Of a stretch of DNA of 64,000 nt, positions 48,178 through 59,020 are shown in pieces (within the stretch, counting starts at the first letter, position 1; each line of letters opens with the position of its first letter). The notes beneath the pieces are model-generated. The model had not been told where the DNA came from, ran no database searches, and worked only from the letters and a program-made list of their open reading frames with translations. Location: assembly GCA_038373865.1 (NCBI GenBank), contig JAXGGA010001122.1, positions 104,521 to 168,520 of the forward strand, written 5' to 3'. The position numbers were made by a program, and so were the translations under genes. Source of the stretch: Uloborus plumipes. Lineage: Eukaryota > Arthropoda > Arachnida > Araneae > Uloboridae.

Positions 48178-49743
48178 CAGCGCGTCTCGAAATGATAGGT
48201 CCACCCTTATTTTTCAAAATTTCGACTCTTAATTGAGAATAAAAATCACTTTTTTTGACAGTGATTATATATCTGTAATTGTTAAAACTATGTTTGATGA
48301 AATTTCTCAAAAAATGAATCATTTCTTCTTATTTGATGCAAATTTTCATTTTCAGACCGTTTCAAAAAGATAGGTCCACCTTCAGAAATTTTGCCCCAAC
48401 CACGTTTATTTCCAAAAATTTGCATAAGTATCGTTGCCTAGTCTTACTACGGGATTATGCTTGCTGCTGTGGAGGTATTTAAACAGATTTGAGCAGCACT
48501 TTGTAGTCAAACAAAACGGGTTGTCGTTGCAGTCTTTCGCTGGTTGAGCAGGGAAAAATTGATGCATTAAAACAGTCTGGAAAATCGAACAGAGAAATAG
48601 GTAAGCTTTTAAACAGATCACAAAGTGTTGCAAACATTTTTTTGCTATTTGGAAATGCTTATAGCAGTAAAAAATCATCTGGCCGCAAATCAAAAGTGAC
48701 ACCCCTACAACGAAACACTATCGTAAGGGACCTAAAATCCAGAAATAATGAGCATATCCACTTTGGCCAAGCAACTAAACCCTTCAACATCAAAATCTAC
48801 AGTCCACAGAGCGGTAAAGAAGTTCGGCAATTTTCTTTACGGGAAAAGGAAAGCGGCTCCGAAATTGACTAAAAAGCACAAAGAAAAGAGATTGAAATTC
48901 GCACAGGAAGAGATGTCCTGGAAACAAAATAGGCATCGTGTGATATTCAGTGATAAAAAGGAATTCAACCTGGATAGTCCAGATGGTTGGCATTATTACT
49001 GGCACGATCTGCGCAACGATAGACAGATATTCTCGAAGAGGCAAGCTGATGGTGGTTCCGTTATGGTGTGTGCCCGATTCAGAGGGACAGGAAAAACTGA
49101 TATAGCATTTGTAAACAATCGTTTGAATGCTGCTGGCTATAACAAGCTGTTTGAACAATATTTTCTCTCACAATCAGAACCCATTGGGGGCTCATTCTTC
49201 ATGTTCTAACCGGACAACGCTCCTCTGCACTCTGAAAAGTCCACTTTTGAATGGTTTCTGGATAATGTTGTACATATTATCGATTATCCACCTTGCAGCC
49301 CCGACCTGAATCCAGTAGAAAACATGTGGGGTATGCTCGCAAGAGCAGTGTATGCAGGCAGAAGGCAGTACAACAGTACTTGCAGACTTAAAAAGGGTTA
49401 TTTCCTCCGAATGGTCAAAAATCGGGACAAATTGTTTGCATAAACTTGTAGAAACCATGCCAAATAGGATTTATGAGCTTATTCAGAAAAAAAACAGAAA
49501 AATTTCTTATTAATTCAACATTTATTTGATGCGTGGTTCAGTGGACCTATCTTTTTGAAACAGCTGTTTCATCTAATTTTAGTTTCCCTCATTATTCCTA
49601 TTATTTGTAAATTATTTATGAGCTATTTTACATTGAATGAAGTAATGTAGTTTATAAAATAGTGCTTTGTACACAATACAACCTTTTTTTTACCAGCATA
49701 ACTTTCGTTTTTACTGGTGGACCTATCATTTCGAAACGCACTG
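48178..49743 (+). mobile_element. Tc1-like transposon
   Basis: Inverted ends CAGCGCGTCTCGAAATGATA and the complement of CAGTGCGTTTCGAAATGATA are flanked by TA (48176-48177 and 49744-49745). The gataggtccacc block is repeated subterminally. 1566 bp, carrying a broken DD34E transposase. It is the closest repeat to the 3' end of the secreted-protein gene. Confidence 0.9.
48540..49440 (+). pseudogene. Tc1/mariner DD34E transposase, frameshifted and with a stop
   Basis: Helix-turn-helix part: LVEQGKIDALKQSGKSNREI at about 48543, then GRKSKVTPLQRN. A frameshift near 48745 switches to the frame reading STLAKQLNPSTSKSTVHRAV and LTKKHKEKRLKFAQE. The first catalytic Asp is in VIFSDKKEF. A TAA at 49207-49209 sits just before PDNAPLH, which carries the second Asp. 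DYPPCSPDLNPVENMW carries the Glu. The spacing between the second Asp and the Glu is 34 residues. The product would be inactive, but the damage is light. Confidence 0.85.
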
Positions 49744-49980
49744 TAAATGTAAAAAATGAGCCAAGTTCGGTAGAAACAACGTTTGGGAAGTTTGAAGCAG
49801 TCGGTGTCACCGATAACAGAGTTGAAATCTAGCGGGCTCCAAGTTCTCTGTTCCGTAAACCATAGTCGTAGGAGTTAGTAAAATGTTCATTAATTTATTT
49901 TTTAAACATTTCGTTAGTTCCTTTCAAATCGGCTTCATAACTAGGCAAGTTTTACTCGTCACTAAATTACGTTAAAAAAG

Positions 49981-50244
49981 GGGTCCTGCTCCACATCAGC
50001 GGAAAACGCGACCGAAACCGAAAATCCGGGTACTCTCCATAGGAACACTATTTATTCTATTTTACGTTTCTGCTTTATTTTTCTGCTTTACGTCAATGTA
50101 GAGCATGGCCCACATCAGCGGAAAACGCGACAGAAACCGAAGGCAGAAACCGAAAATCCGGGTACTTTCCATAGGAACAACCATTTAATCCATTTTACGT
50201 TTCTGCTTTACGCTCGCGTTTTCCGCTGATGTGGAGCAGGGCCC
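49981..50244. mobile_element. Harbinger-like MITE, rearranged copy
   Basis: Ends GGGTCCTGCTCCACATCAGC and its near-complement (gctgatgtggagcagggccc). The block ccacatcagcggaaaacgcg occurs twice directly (49991 and 50111) and once inverted (about 50213), so part of the element is duplicated. It is related to the intact 155-bp copy at 1225-1379. Flanking duplication is not clear. Confidence 0.65.
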
Positions 50245-50249
50245 TAAGA

Positions 50250-51517
50250 ATTCATAGGATTTTTAGAAGAAAGATTCGGGATGTCCACAACATACTAGTT
50301 CTTAGATGTACACGAGTGTTATGTTGCCATATCTTTTATTCACCCAATCCAATATGTAATTTAGTTTAGCCTTTAGTTTTAATTACAGTATTAAGTTATT
50401 TACTTTTATATTTGTAAGGAACGTGACCTTTACTTTTTAGAGTCAATTACAAGCAAACATACAAGGATGAAATCATCGATGTATATTAGATAGTAGTGGA
50501 ATCATACTATATCTCGATAAGTGAAATTAATAAAAGCGCGTTTCAAAGAAAAACGTTCTTTTTGAAAATGAACTAAAAGTTTGGAAAGAATTTTTTCGTG
50601 ATGATGTTTATATATATAAAAAAAGTTATTAAAGCATGAAAATAATTAGCTTATTTTATTTTATTTATTTATTTATTTTAAAATTTCCCAAATTTCCTTT
50701 AGATTTCTGAGAAGTTGGAGCAAGAAAACTAGACAAGTCAATTGCTGAAAATTAATAGTTAATGAAATGCATTTCACTTTGAGAGAAAACGAGAGACAAA
50801 GTTTGTTGTGTTTATTAAATAAACTTGACATAAAAATATCGTTTATATAATAAGAATCAATTTGTCTTATAATAACCATGTTTTGATGGCAGAAATAAAT
50901 CTATGTGCAACTAACGAGTTTTTTTTTTTTTTTTTTTGCTTATAATCGCACAACATGCGAAGCACTTGCAATTCCTTCAGTATTCTTACTTTATGTTGAA
51001 AGCAGAGGTATCTTTACTTGCGTTTAACTCAAAATGGCATCACTAGGAAAAATAATTTTCATATATTATGATACCTCTGCACATGTGTAAAATAACGGAA
51101 AAAAGAAAGTTGCCTGGGGTCTCTTCTAGTTTTCAAGATTTTATTGAAACATACCGAATAATTTTAAAGTAAAACTAAAGTTTTTTTTTTTTTTGCTTTT
51201 TGTTGTCGGCGGTTGTAAGCTTCACATGAAAAAATATATGGCACTATATATAATATTTGACACACATATATAAAACCTTTGTTATGAAGTAAGAAAAGTA
51301 GTTCATTAAAAAGATAAAAGTTTTCAAGTTCAAAGATAAGTTACCTCAATTACAAAAGTCAGCACGACAAATAACTCAAAAAACACCAGGAAGTCATTTT
51401 ATATCCTTGAACATTTTAAATGCATTACTTTTCTTTTAATCATGATGTCATTACGAAGTTTATTTCCTAAAAATAGCTTAACAACATTGTAAAGCAGCAG
51501 TCAAAAACTTTGTACTA
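50250..51517. other. Intergenic AT-rich DNA
   Basis: Contains homopolymer runs and (TTTA)n near 50660. No gene was recognised. Confidence 0.45.
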
Positions 51518-52130
51518 CAAAATGAGTAAAATGAGCAAACGTGCATAAAAGTACAAATAAAAACATTTAAAGTGAGTTAAAAACTAAACAAACAGCTGTT
51601 TCGAGGCTAAATACAAGCCTCTTCCTCAGTGCATAAACACGAAGAATGGTTCACCTCTCACCTGTCCGAACCAACGGTCAAGTGAACGAGAAATAAGAGG
51701 CGAAAAGCATTAAATAAAACCCAAATGGCGAGCGGGAACCGGAAACAATTACGTAATCAGAACAAAAGGGACATCTGTACTTAGAAAACTTCAGGGACAA
51801 AAAAAAGTTTTTTAAAGGAAAGATTTCCAGGGTAAGAGAGTGCTCGACAAATCATTAACTACTAAAGCAGAATTTTTCCAGATGTAATAGTATTTCCAAA
51901 AATCTAAATTGTATGTAACACCCATGAATAATTTTGGCAGAATAAAAATCGAATTTATGATTGCTGGACCAATAATGTTAGGCAAAAGAGGAGCGTTTGA
52001 AGTCCTGTTTTTGATACAATTTTCGTGTTCTTTTATACGGAATTCGAGAGAACGTTGGATATTTCCTATACATGCCAATCCGCACTGACAGGAAATACTA
52101 TAAATACTCCATAATGCTAATGCTCAGGTC
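51518..52130 (-). mobile_element. Penelope-like retroelement tail, - strand copy
   Basis: The - strand encodes CQCGLACIG then IQRSLEFRIKEHENCIKNR (about 52098-52010). This matches the CxCG-x-YIG-x-T-x-RSL-x-x-R-x-x-EH pattern of the GIY-YIG endonuclease of Penelope-like elements, with stops further on. The 3' end has the segment ctgaggaagaggc...gcctcgaaacagctgt. A matching inverted copy lies at 52205-54823. Confidence 0.65.
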
Positions 52131-52162
52131 AAATTACGTAGAAAAGAACATAAAAATTGTTT

Positions 52163-52188
52163 AAAAAAAAAAAAAAAAAAAAAAAAAA
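52163..52188 (+). repeat. Poly-A run between inverted Penelope-like copies
   Basis: 26 consecutive A at the centre of the head-to-head pair. Confidence 0.8.
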
Positions 52189-52549
52189 CAGAATTTAAAA
52201 TGGTCCTCATTGCACAACAATGATGGATCTGTAGTTATAATTTCGATTTATCTTCTGCCAAACTTATTCATGGGTGTTCTTCCATTCACAATTTAGACTT
52301 TTGGGAATATTATTACACTTGGAAAAAATCTGCTTTTGTGGTTTATGATTTGTCGACCAAGGCCCCTTTCAATAGTGTTTGGAAATCTGTCTTTAAAAAA
52401 AAACTTTTTTGTCCGTGTCGTTTTCCTGAGTACAGATGTCCTCGTTGTTCCGATGAGGTAATCGTTTCCGGTTCACGCCACTTGGGGTTTATTTACTTCC
52501 TTTTGTCTTCCATTTCTCATTCACTTGACCATTGGTGAACACTGGTGAA

Positions 52550-54679
52550 CAGTGGCATACATAGCGCCCCCGCAGCCCCCGCGGCGCGGGGGGGGGGGCG
52601 CCAGAGGTATGGGGACACACAATAACACAAAAAACAACAAAAAATAACACAAAAAACTTTTTTCCCCCGTATTCAATGTCACTTCCAGGTGTTCCGAATG
52701 AAATCTGCATCGATACGTCACATATGATGCATAACGTAATGATTTCACCACCCTCCCTGCCTTCTCCTACATAACATATGCCCCCCAGTGGTCGGAAGTA
52801 GCGCGCTACAAGTAGCGAAACTACTGTAGTAGCTACATTTTTTAGTAGTTTGTAGCAGTGGTCGGAAGTAGCGCGCTACAAGTAGCGAAACTACTGTAGT
52901 AGCTACATTTTTTAGTAGTTTGTAGTGTAGCGCACTACTTTTAAAAAAAAGTAGAGTAGTGAGTAGCGCGATACAAAAAAATTGTAGTTTATAGCGATTT
53001 CGGAAAACTACTTTTAAATTAAAAAAATAAATAAATAAATGAAAAAAAATTTTAAGAAAGAAAATGAAGGAAAAAAACAAGGTTTTTCTTGTAGCAAATA
53101 TTCGTAAAAATTGTAAAAAAATCTAAAAAGGATAAATTTTAGCAAAAAAAAAAGGAACAAAAGGAAAAGTAACAAAAAAATTCAAAGACAATTCCTATTT
53201 TTATTCCATATTCGAATGAGGTAATTTTTTAATCTAAACCACTTTTCGAATTTTTTCGGTCGATCTTCAATCCGTGTATTCTTGTTATTTATTTATTTTT
53301 TAAAAAGTAGCGAAGTAGCAACTACATTTCAAAAGTAGTGTAGCTCGCTACATTTAAAAAAAAGTAGTTGTAGCTGTAGTTAACTACATTTATCAGAAAG
53401 TAGTTGTAGTTGTAGTTCGCTACGAAAAATATGTAGTTTTTCCAACCACTGGTTTGTAGTGTAGCGCACTACTTTTTAAGAAAAATAGAGTAGCGAGTAG
53501 CGCGATACAAAAAAATTGTAGTTTGTAGCGATTTCTAGAAACTACTTTTAAATAAAATAAATAAATAAACAAATGGAAAACAAAATAAAAAAAGAGAGCG
53601 AATAAAAAAAACAAGATTTAATTGACTCTGACTGATGCAAATCTTACACGAGTACAGCAGCGGACGCAATGAGAAATAAGAACCGTAAAAATATGAGCTG
53701 ATCTTAAATATATCATTTTGACGAAATAAATTCTATTCGTTTGATGTCATTGGTTTATTTGGCATCATAAGTTTTTATATTCCTTCAAATAATTTCAATG
53801 TTCCTAAATATTCTCTGGCAAGAAATTAAAAAAATTGAAAGGTGAATTCGTTCAACTTTTGAATCCTTTCTTGTGGCGAATATTTAAAAATTATAAAATT
53901 AATCTAAAAAGGACAAATTTTAGCAAAAAAAGGAGCAAAAAGGAAAAGTAACAAATAATTTCAATGACAATTCCTAGTTCAATTCCATATTCAAATGAGC
54001 TAATTTATTAATGTAAACCACTTTTCTTATTTATTCGGTCAATCCTCAAACGGAGCATGCTTTTTATTTATTTATTTTTTTTTTAAGTAGCGAAGTAGCG
54101 ACTACAATTCAAAAGTAGTTTGTAGTCGCTACATTTTAAAAAAAGTAGTTGTAGTTGTAGTTAACTACATTTATAACAAAGTAGTTGTAGTTGTAGTTCG
54201 CTACAAAATAAATGTAGTTTTTCCAACCACTGATGCCCCCTGTCCACCTCTAAGTATGAGTTTATACTAGTAGAAGAATTAATTTTATCCTCCTGCAAGG
54301 AAATAACTTATTGAAACTTAACTATATAATTTGACTGCAAATATTTTTCCTTGTGTTCTTTTTCTAATGTGCTTTAAAATTATCAGTAACCTTTCATGAA
54401 ACTTGGAGTATAACTATTGCATAAGATTTCAATGTGGCAAGTGTATAGTGTTTATTACCTTTCCTGAATTCTGCTTTTTCATTACAATTACAATTTTCAT
54501 TACTTTTATATTTTGAAATAAACTTGATTTCAAATATCAGAATACTCTTCAACGAAGTCTTATTATAGCTTTTAATTTTTTACAATAAATCTAAGATAGA
54601 GCATACTTATAAATCTTACGGGGGGGGCGCACTAATAAATCATGCGGGCGGGGGGCGCCGAAGTCTATGTACGCTACTG
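52550..54679. mobile_element. hAT element 1 inside the Penelope-like copy
   Basis: Ends CAGTGGCATACATAG and the complement of CAGTAGCGTACATAG, with a perfect 8-bp duplication ctggtgaa (52542-52549 and 54680-54687). G/C-rich subterminal runs (gggggggggcgcc) flank both sides. No coding content. It contains hAT element 2. Confidence 0.88.
52786..54232. mobile_element. hAT element 2, tandem composite, inside hAT element 1
   Basis: Ends CAGTGGTCGGAAGTAG and the complement of CAGTGGTTGGAA, with a perfect duplication atgccccc (52778-52785 and 54233-54240). The first 70 bp are duplicated directly (52786-52855 and 52856-52925). A full right end (ttccaaccactg) also occurs internally at 53440-53451 and is followed by a second body lacking its left end. 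The whole element is built from gtagc/gctac words. Confidence 0.88.
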
Positions 54680-54703
54680 CTGGTGAACCATTCGTCTTTT
54701 TCA

Positions 54704-54757
54704 TGCACTGATGAAGAGGCTGGTATTTCATAGCCTCGAAACAGCTGTGCTGTTTGC
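54704..54757 (+). ncRNA. Hammerhead-ribozyme-like motif in the Penelope-like tail
   Basis: CTGATGA (54708-54714), a 6-bp stem gaggct/agcctc, GAAA (54738-54741) and a small stem acagc-TGT-gctgt follow in the order of a hammerhead core. Stem I is about 3 bp (gca/tgc). One extra A (54715) is bulged at the base of stem II. Hammerheads are known in Penelope-like elements. The bulge makes activity uncertain. Confidence 0.4.
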
Positions 54758-55061
54758 TGAATTTTTAACTCATTTAAAATATTTTTATTTGTACTTTTAT
54801 GCACATTGCCTCATTTTGCTCAGCATAACTTCAGCATTTTTTTTTTTTCGTTTTTTTTTTAATATTTTTTTAATGTAAATATTTTGCATGATAATTATAC
54901 TATGATTTTCAATCAGTCTAAAATTATTTGTCCTTAATAGCTCCAACTGTTATTTTAGTCAATACACTGTTTAAAAGAAAGGAATTCGTAAATAGATCTG
55001 TTAGTTTTTTGAGAAAATCGTCAATGAACTGGGCTTCAAACGAGTTTGTATTTTTATTAAG

Positions 55062-55194
55062 TCATTTTCTGCCTGCGAGCATTTGATTCACAAAGTGTAA
55101 CCGTTCCTTCAAGCATTTGGCTTCCATATTATACATTTTTTTTATTAAATCGTCAAGCTGTGCAAGAGCTGCATCTTCTATGCTTCTAGACTTC
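55062..55194 (-). CDS. Possible terminal exon of a - strand gene
   Basis: On the - strand, an excellent acceptor (tttttcttctag) ends at 55195. An open frame of 43 codons follows, reading EDAALAQLDDLIKKMYNMEA then CLKERLHFVNQMLAGRK, and ends in TGA at 55062-55064. AATAAA follows almost at once (about 55057-55052). The amphipathic helix resembles the C-termini of MADF or Myb/SANT-like DNA-binding proteins. No upstream exon was identified in the window, so it may be a fragment. Confidence 0.35.
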
Positions 55195-55264
55195 CTAGAA
55201 GAAAAATATTTTTTGAAAGTATAGAACACACATGTTTCCCAGGAAAGAAAGAAAAACATTTTTA

Positions 55265-56020
55265 CTGATATTAACCTGTTAACTGGGTATGACGAAATAT
55301 TTCGTCATGGAAATTAATCGTAATATATTGAACGCATCACGTTCTACGTTGTTCTTATCTATTAAATCTTAGAGTGGTTATATATATGCCATCATATTGT
55401 CGATGCGTCATGAATTTTCATGTTCTTGTAATCTGTAACTTGAGCGCTATTAACGGGAAAACGGGCGCTGCATGATCTATACTTCGAGCTGCCACAATTT
55501 AGATTCATTTTAGTCTGCATTTCAGTATCTTACATGTTAGTAATAACTTTCTGATTTGAATATTCTTATTGTGAATTTCAGTGTTTTATATATTTTTATT
55601 AGTAATAAATTTATAACTTAAGTACTTTTTATTTTCTACAAAATATGGCTAAAAATATAAAATATTGTATCAAAATAAATAAAAATCATAAGTTAAAAAC
55701 GATATTCTTTTATTATTTGAGGTGTGATATTACTTATCGCTGCGAGAAAAAAAAAAGTCCCCATTGTGAAACGAGTTTAGCAATAGCTAATTTCCCGGTT
55801 AACAGGTTAACAAGAAGTTCTGTCAAGAACTAAACGAGCCTACTTTCCCGTACATCGACATCGGCATTCTCGCATCTAATCATTATTCTCTTGATTATCT
55901 GAGACTGAAAATTATGTCAAACATACCTTTTTAGCACTTAGAGCTGATTTCGAAAAGCAAAATATATCCCTCTCATCACATGAAATAAACACGTAAAAAG
56001 TAAATAAACGAATAAATAAA
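55265..56020. other. Intergenic or intronic AT-rich DNA
   Basis: No gene or repeat ends were recognised. Two copies of cctgttaactggg/cccggttaacagg (about 55274 and 55793) form an inverted pair that may bound a short element of about 540 bp. Confidence 0.35.
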
Positions 56021-57990
56021 GGGCCATTCCATGAAAAGTGAAACCAATTGGTCAAAAATTCATATTGAAGTTATGTTGCTATGTTATACATCATTTTAAA
56101 GCTTAAGATGTATATTTTAAGAATCTTGCATTGGTTTTTTGGTGAGAGTTAGAATAATACTTGTTTTCTTAGTTGGAAGTTCGATATTCACGAACTTGTA
56201 AAAATCAGAAAAAAGAACACATTTTCAAATGCATATTTCTCATCTAAAAATAAAAACAAAAATAACTACTTGTAGCACAATTTTAACTACTAAGACGGTA
56301 CTATAATAATATGCATTCATTAATTTCTTTTGAATTGATCTAAATGGTGTAATTGAGGTTTGAAAAAAAGAAGTTTGATGTTACGTCTGTAACAAAAAAG
56401 AAGCAAAAGTTGTCATTACGTCCTAAAAAATCAAAATAAAAAAAACCCTTAATGGTCCTTTTGGCAAATTCTTAGAGTAATTGCCCACCATAGTTAAAAA
56501 TATTGCAACTGATTTAGTTTTTAAATTAATGCTGTTACAGACGTAACATTTCGGACATAACAAATGGCTCTATGTTACGTCCGCAGCAAAAGTAAATTTC
56601 CAATTAAATAGGTAAAAAGCACAGGATGAGCAATACATGTATATAGCATAATATGGTACGAGTACTAAAGTTTCTGGTATTCTGATTTTGAAATTTTTAA
56701 TTATGTCGGCATGTAATTGAAATTTATTTCTTAAGATTAATAAAATACACATATGGTATAACTGATTATAATTTATACCTCAACTGGCATTTTTTTGCTA
56801 CGTCACATGGAAAGGAAGCTGTGGATGGAGTTGGGGGTATGGTCAAGCACCAGGTTTGGCAGAGAGTGAGATCTAGAACAGCATTTGTCAACGACGCTCT
56901 TTCCTTTTTTCAGTGTGCAAACTCCATTGCAGAAAAAGTTAAAATTATTTATATGCCCCAGGAAAATGTTTTAAAGCTGACGCCAAAATTGGAAGAACGG
57001 TGGGCTAACATCGCGAATTTGCCAAAAGCCCGCGAAATGCATTGTTTTCGAACAGAATACGAAAATGCCGTTCGAATTTCGAGAAGGTCGGACGAAAAAG
57101 GACATTTTTGCATTCAAAAAAAAAAAATTATCAAAATTGACCAACTGTCACCAAGAAGGTTAAATTTTAGTTTGGTACTAGTATTATGCTATATCATCCA
57201 ACATTTTCAAATTTTTAAGTTCTCCTAAGACCAATCACTGATTCCAGGGAGGAATTTACTTTTCCCGATTTTTTTATGTAGCAGCCCCATTATGCATTAA
57301 TTTTAAGAATACAAATAAATAAATTTGTGTGAAGGCCCTTCTAAACTTTTCTTGTGTCAATCTTTCTTGGAAATAATTGTCTTAAGATGCATTAATTTAT
57401 TGTTACATATTGACATATCGGCATATGCTCTCAACTCCCTCAGACTTACCCAAATTTTCTAAAACTGTTACAGTATAACTTAAAATATTCAAATAATGTG
57501 TTAATTAATGCTACTGTATTGTTTTAGCACAAAAATCTTTGTTTATTCCTGCTTTAAAATACTGTTTTCTACTTTCAAATCAGAGATGTTACGTCTGTAA
57601 CACCACTTTGTTTCGTCTGTAACAAGTTTATGAATTTTTTTCACAAATTCGGCAGTCAAAATCCACACAATCTTTATGGTTTTAGAAAGCTTGAAGTCTC
57701 TAGAACACGTATTAAGAAAAAAAAGTTCAAAATTTCCGTATAATTCAGAGGAATATTGTAAGTTATATGACATAGTCGAGTTTTTGCTGTTTTGTGAATT
57801 ACGTCTGTAACAGGCAGTTTTTAATTTCTGTATTTTTTTGTAATTAAGCAATCTGCACGCAAATTTAATGTAGCATAAACATCATCAAGTTACACTACAG
57901 GAAAAAAAATTGAAGACTTTCATCAGCCCAAATCAGAATTATTTGTGTTCAAAGTCTGCGATTGTTACGTCTGTAACGATGGAATTGCCC
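56021..57990 (+). mobile_element. TIR element with DGVGG coding piece, GGGCxATTCCA family
   Basis: Ends GGGCCATTCCATG and the complement of GGGCAATTCCATC, flanked by TAAA (56017-56020 and 57991-57994). 1970 bp. The word ttacgtctgtaac occurs at least five times (56381, 57589, 57611 variant, 57799, 57964) and once inverted (56533). It carries the coding remnant at 56779-57228. Confidence 0.82.
56779..57228 (+). pseudogene. DGVGG-family coding remnant
   Basis: An open frame reads WHFFATSHGKEAVDGVGG, then VKHQVWQRVRSR and a longer tail with KVKIIYMPQENV. The motif WHxFATSHGKxxxDGVGGxxK is the same as in the - strand piece at 60485-60749. I recognise the motif from recurring uncharacterised animal proteins but can give no function. 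No start codon or full domain is present. Confidence 0.6.
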
Positions 57991-58059
57991 TAAAGTGTTG
58001 TTGCATCTTTTAAAGAATGTAACTGTTACAGTTCTTCCGTAGAAAAAATCCTCAATCGT

Positions 58060-58370
58060 TTTCAAAATAAATAAATAAATAAATAAGAGTACAAAGAGCA
58101 TCAAAACACATTTTATCAAAGAAAGAAAAAAAAAACTCGTTCGTTAATAAAATGTCTCGAATTTCACTTTTATTCCGTTACCAGTTGTTAAATATAAATA
58201 CAGAATAAAATGTCCTCGTGAATGAAAAAATTCTGTTACAAAAAAAAATCGTTTGCCAAAAAAAGAAAAAAAAAACAATAATAACTAAAATAAAACAAAT
58301 GAATAACTAAAATAAAACAAATGAATAAATAAAATAAAACAAATGAATAAATAAACAAAAAATCGCCTGC
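58060..58370. repeat. Simple and short tandem repeats
   Basis: (AAAT)n at 58065-58090, and a unit of about 22 bp (aataaataaaataaaacaaatg type) repeated three to four times at 58275-58350. Confidence 0.7.
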
Positions 58371-58589
58371 ACAGTCAGTCATTTTTTTTTTCTGAGCCTG
58401 CATTTACGCCATGTTTGTGGAGTCGGAGTCGGAATCAGAGTCTTCACAGAAGATTATTCAGAAAAGTACTTTACATACATTATTTATCAAAACCATTTTC
58501 TAACAAAGTTAGATTGAAGAAAATCCGACTTTAAGTTCAGGATCAACATTCAACTTAAATTCCCCGTAGGCGCTAATGTTAAATTTTTT

Positions 58590-59020
58590 TCTGAACGGCT
58601 CAATATTAAACGAAAAATGGTTCAAATCAAAAAGCGAAATATGGGAATGAGCCTCTCAAGGATCTTTCAAACAAAAAAAAGTTATTCCATTCGGATGGTT
58701 CACTCAGAAGTTATTAGGTGGGGAAAGGTTGCTTGAACGGTTCAATGTTGAACAAAAAAATGTTCAAATTGAAAGTTTAAATACGGTAATGAAGTATCCT
58801 TGCTGAGATCCTTCGAATAAAAAAAAAGTTTATTTAAATCGGACTGTTCACTCAAAAGTTAGTAGGAGTGACAGCTTGCTTGAGCGGCTCAATGTTGAAC
58901 GAAAAATTGTTCAAATCGGAAAATCAAATATGGGAATGAGCTGCACTCGCCGAGATCTTTCCAACAAAAAAAAGTTTGTCCAAATCGAAATGTTCATTCA
59001 AAAGCTATTAGGGGGGGACA
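58590..59020 (+). repeat. Three tandem units of about 145 bp
   Basis: Units begin near 58593, 58735 and 58884 with gaacggytcaatrttraac, followed by ttcaaatc and gttcactcaaaagttattag segments. They are about 70-80 percent alike by eye and have no open frame. A (GACC)n tract follows at about 59018-59043. Confidence 0.7.

Larger units (their letters stand above)
52205..54823 (+). mobile_element. Penelope-like retroelement tail, + strand copy, interrupted
   Basis: 52230-52540 matches the complement of 51840-51970 (tattcatgggtgtt, atttgtcga), and 54680-54823 matches the complement of 51518-51660. The middle is a hAT insertion at 52550-54679. The two copies are head to head and both 5'-truncated near the poly-A. 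Confidence 0.6.

Noticed and set aside
52786..54232. Apparent long satellite of gtagc/gctac words
   Set aside because: The ends, 8-bp duplication and two-body structure show a hAT element.
58400..58445. Serine-rich-looking ggagtcggagtcggaatcagagtc as a coding repeat
   Set aside because: It is short, has stops nearby, and resembles a common dispersed non-coding repeat.
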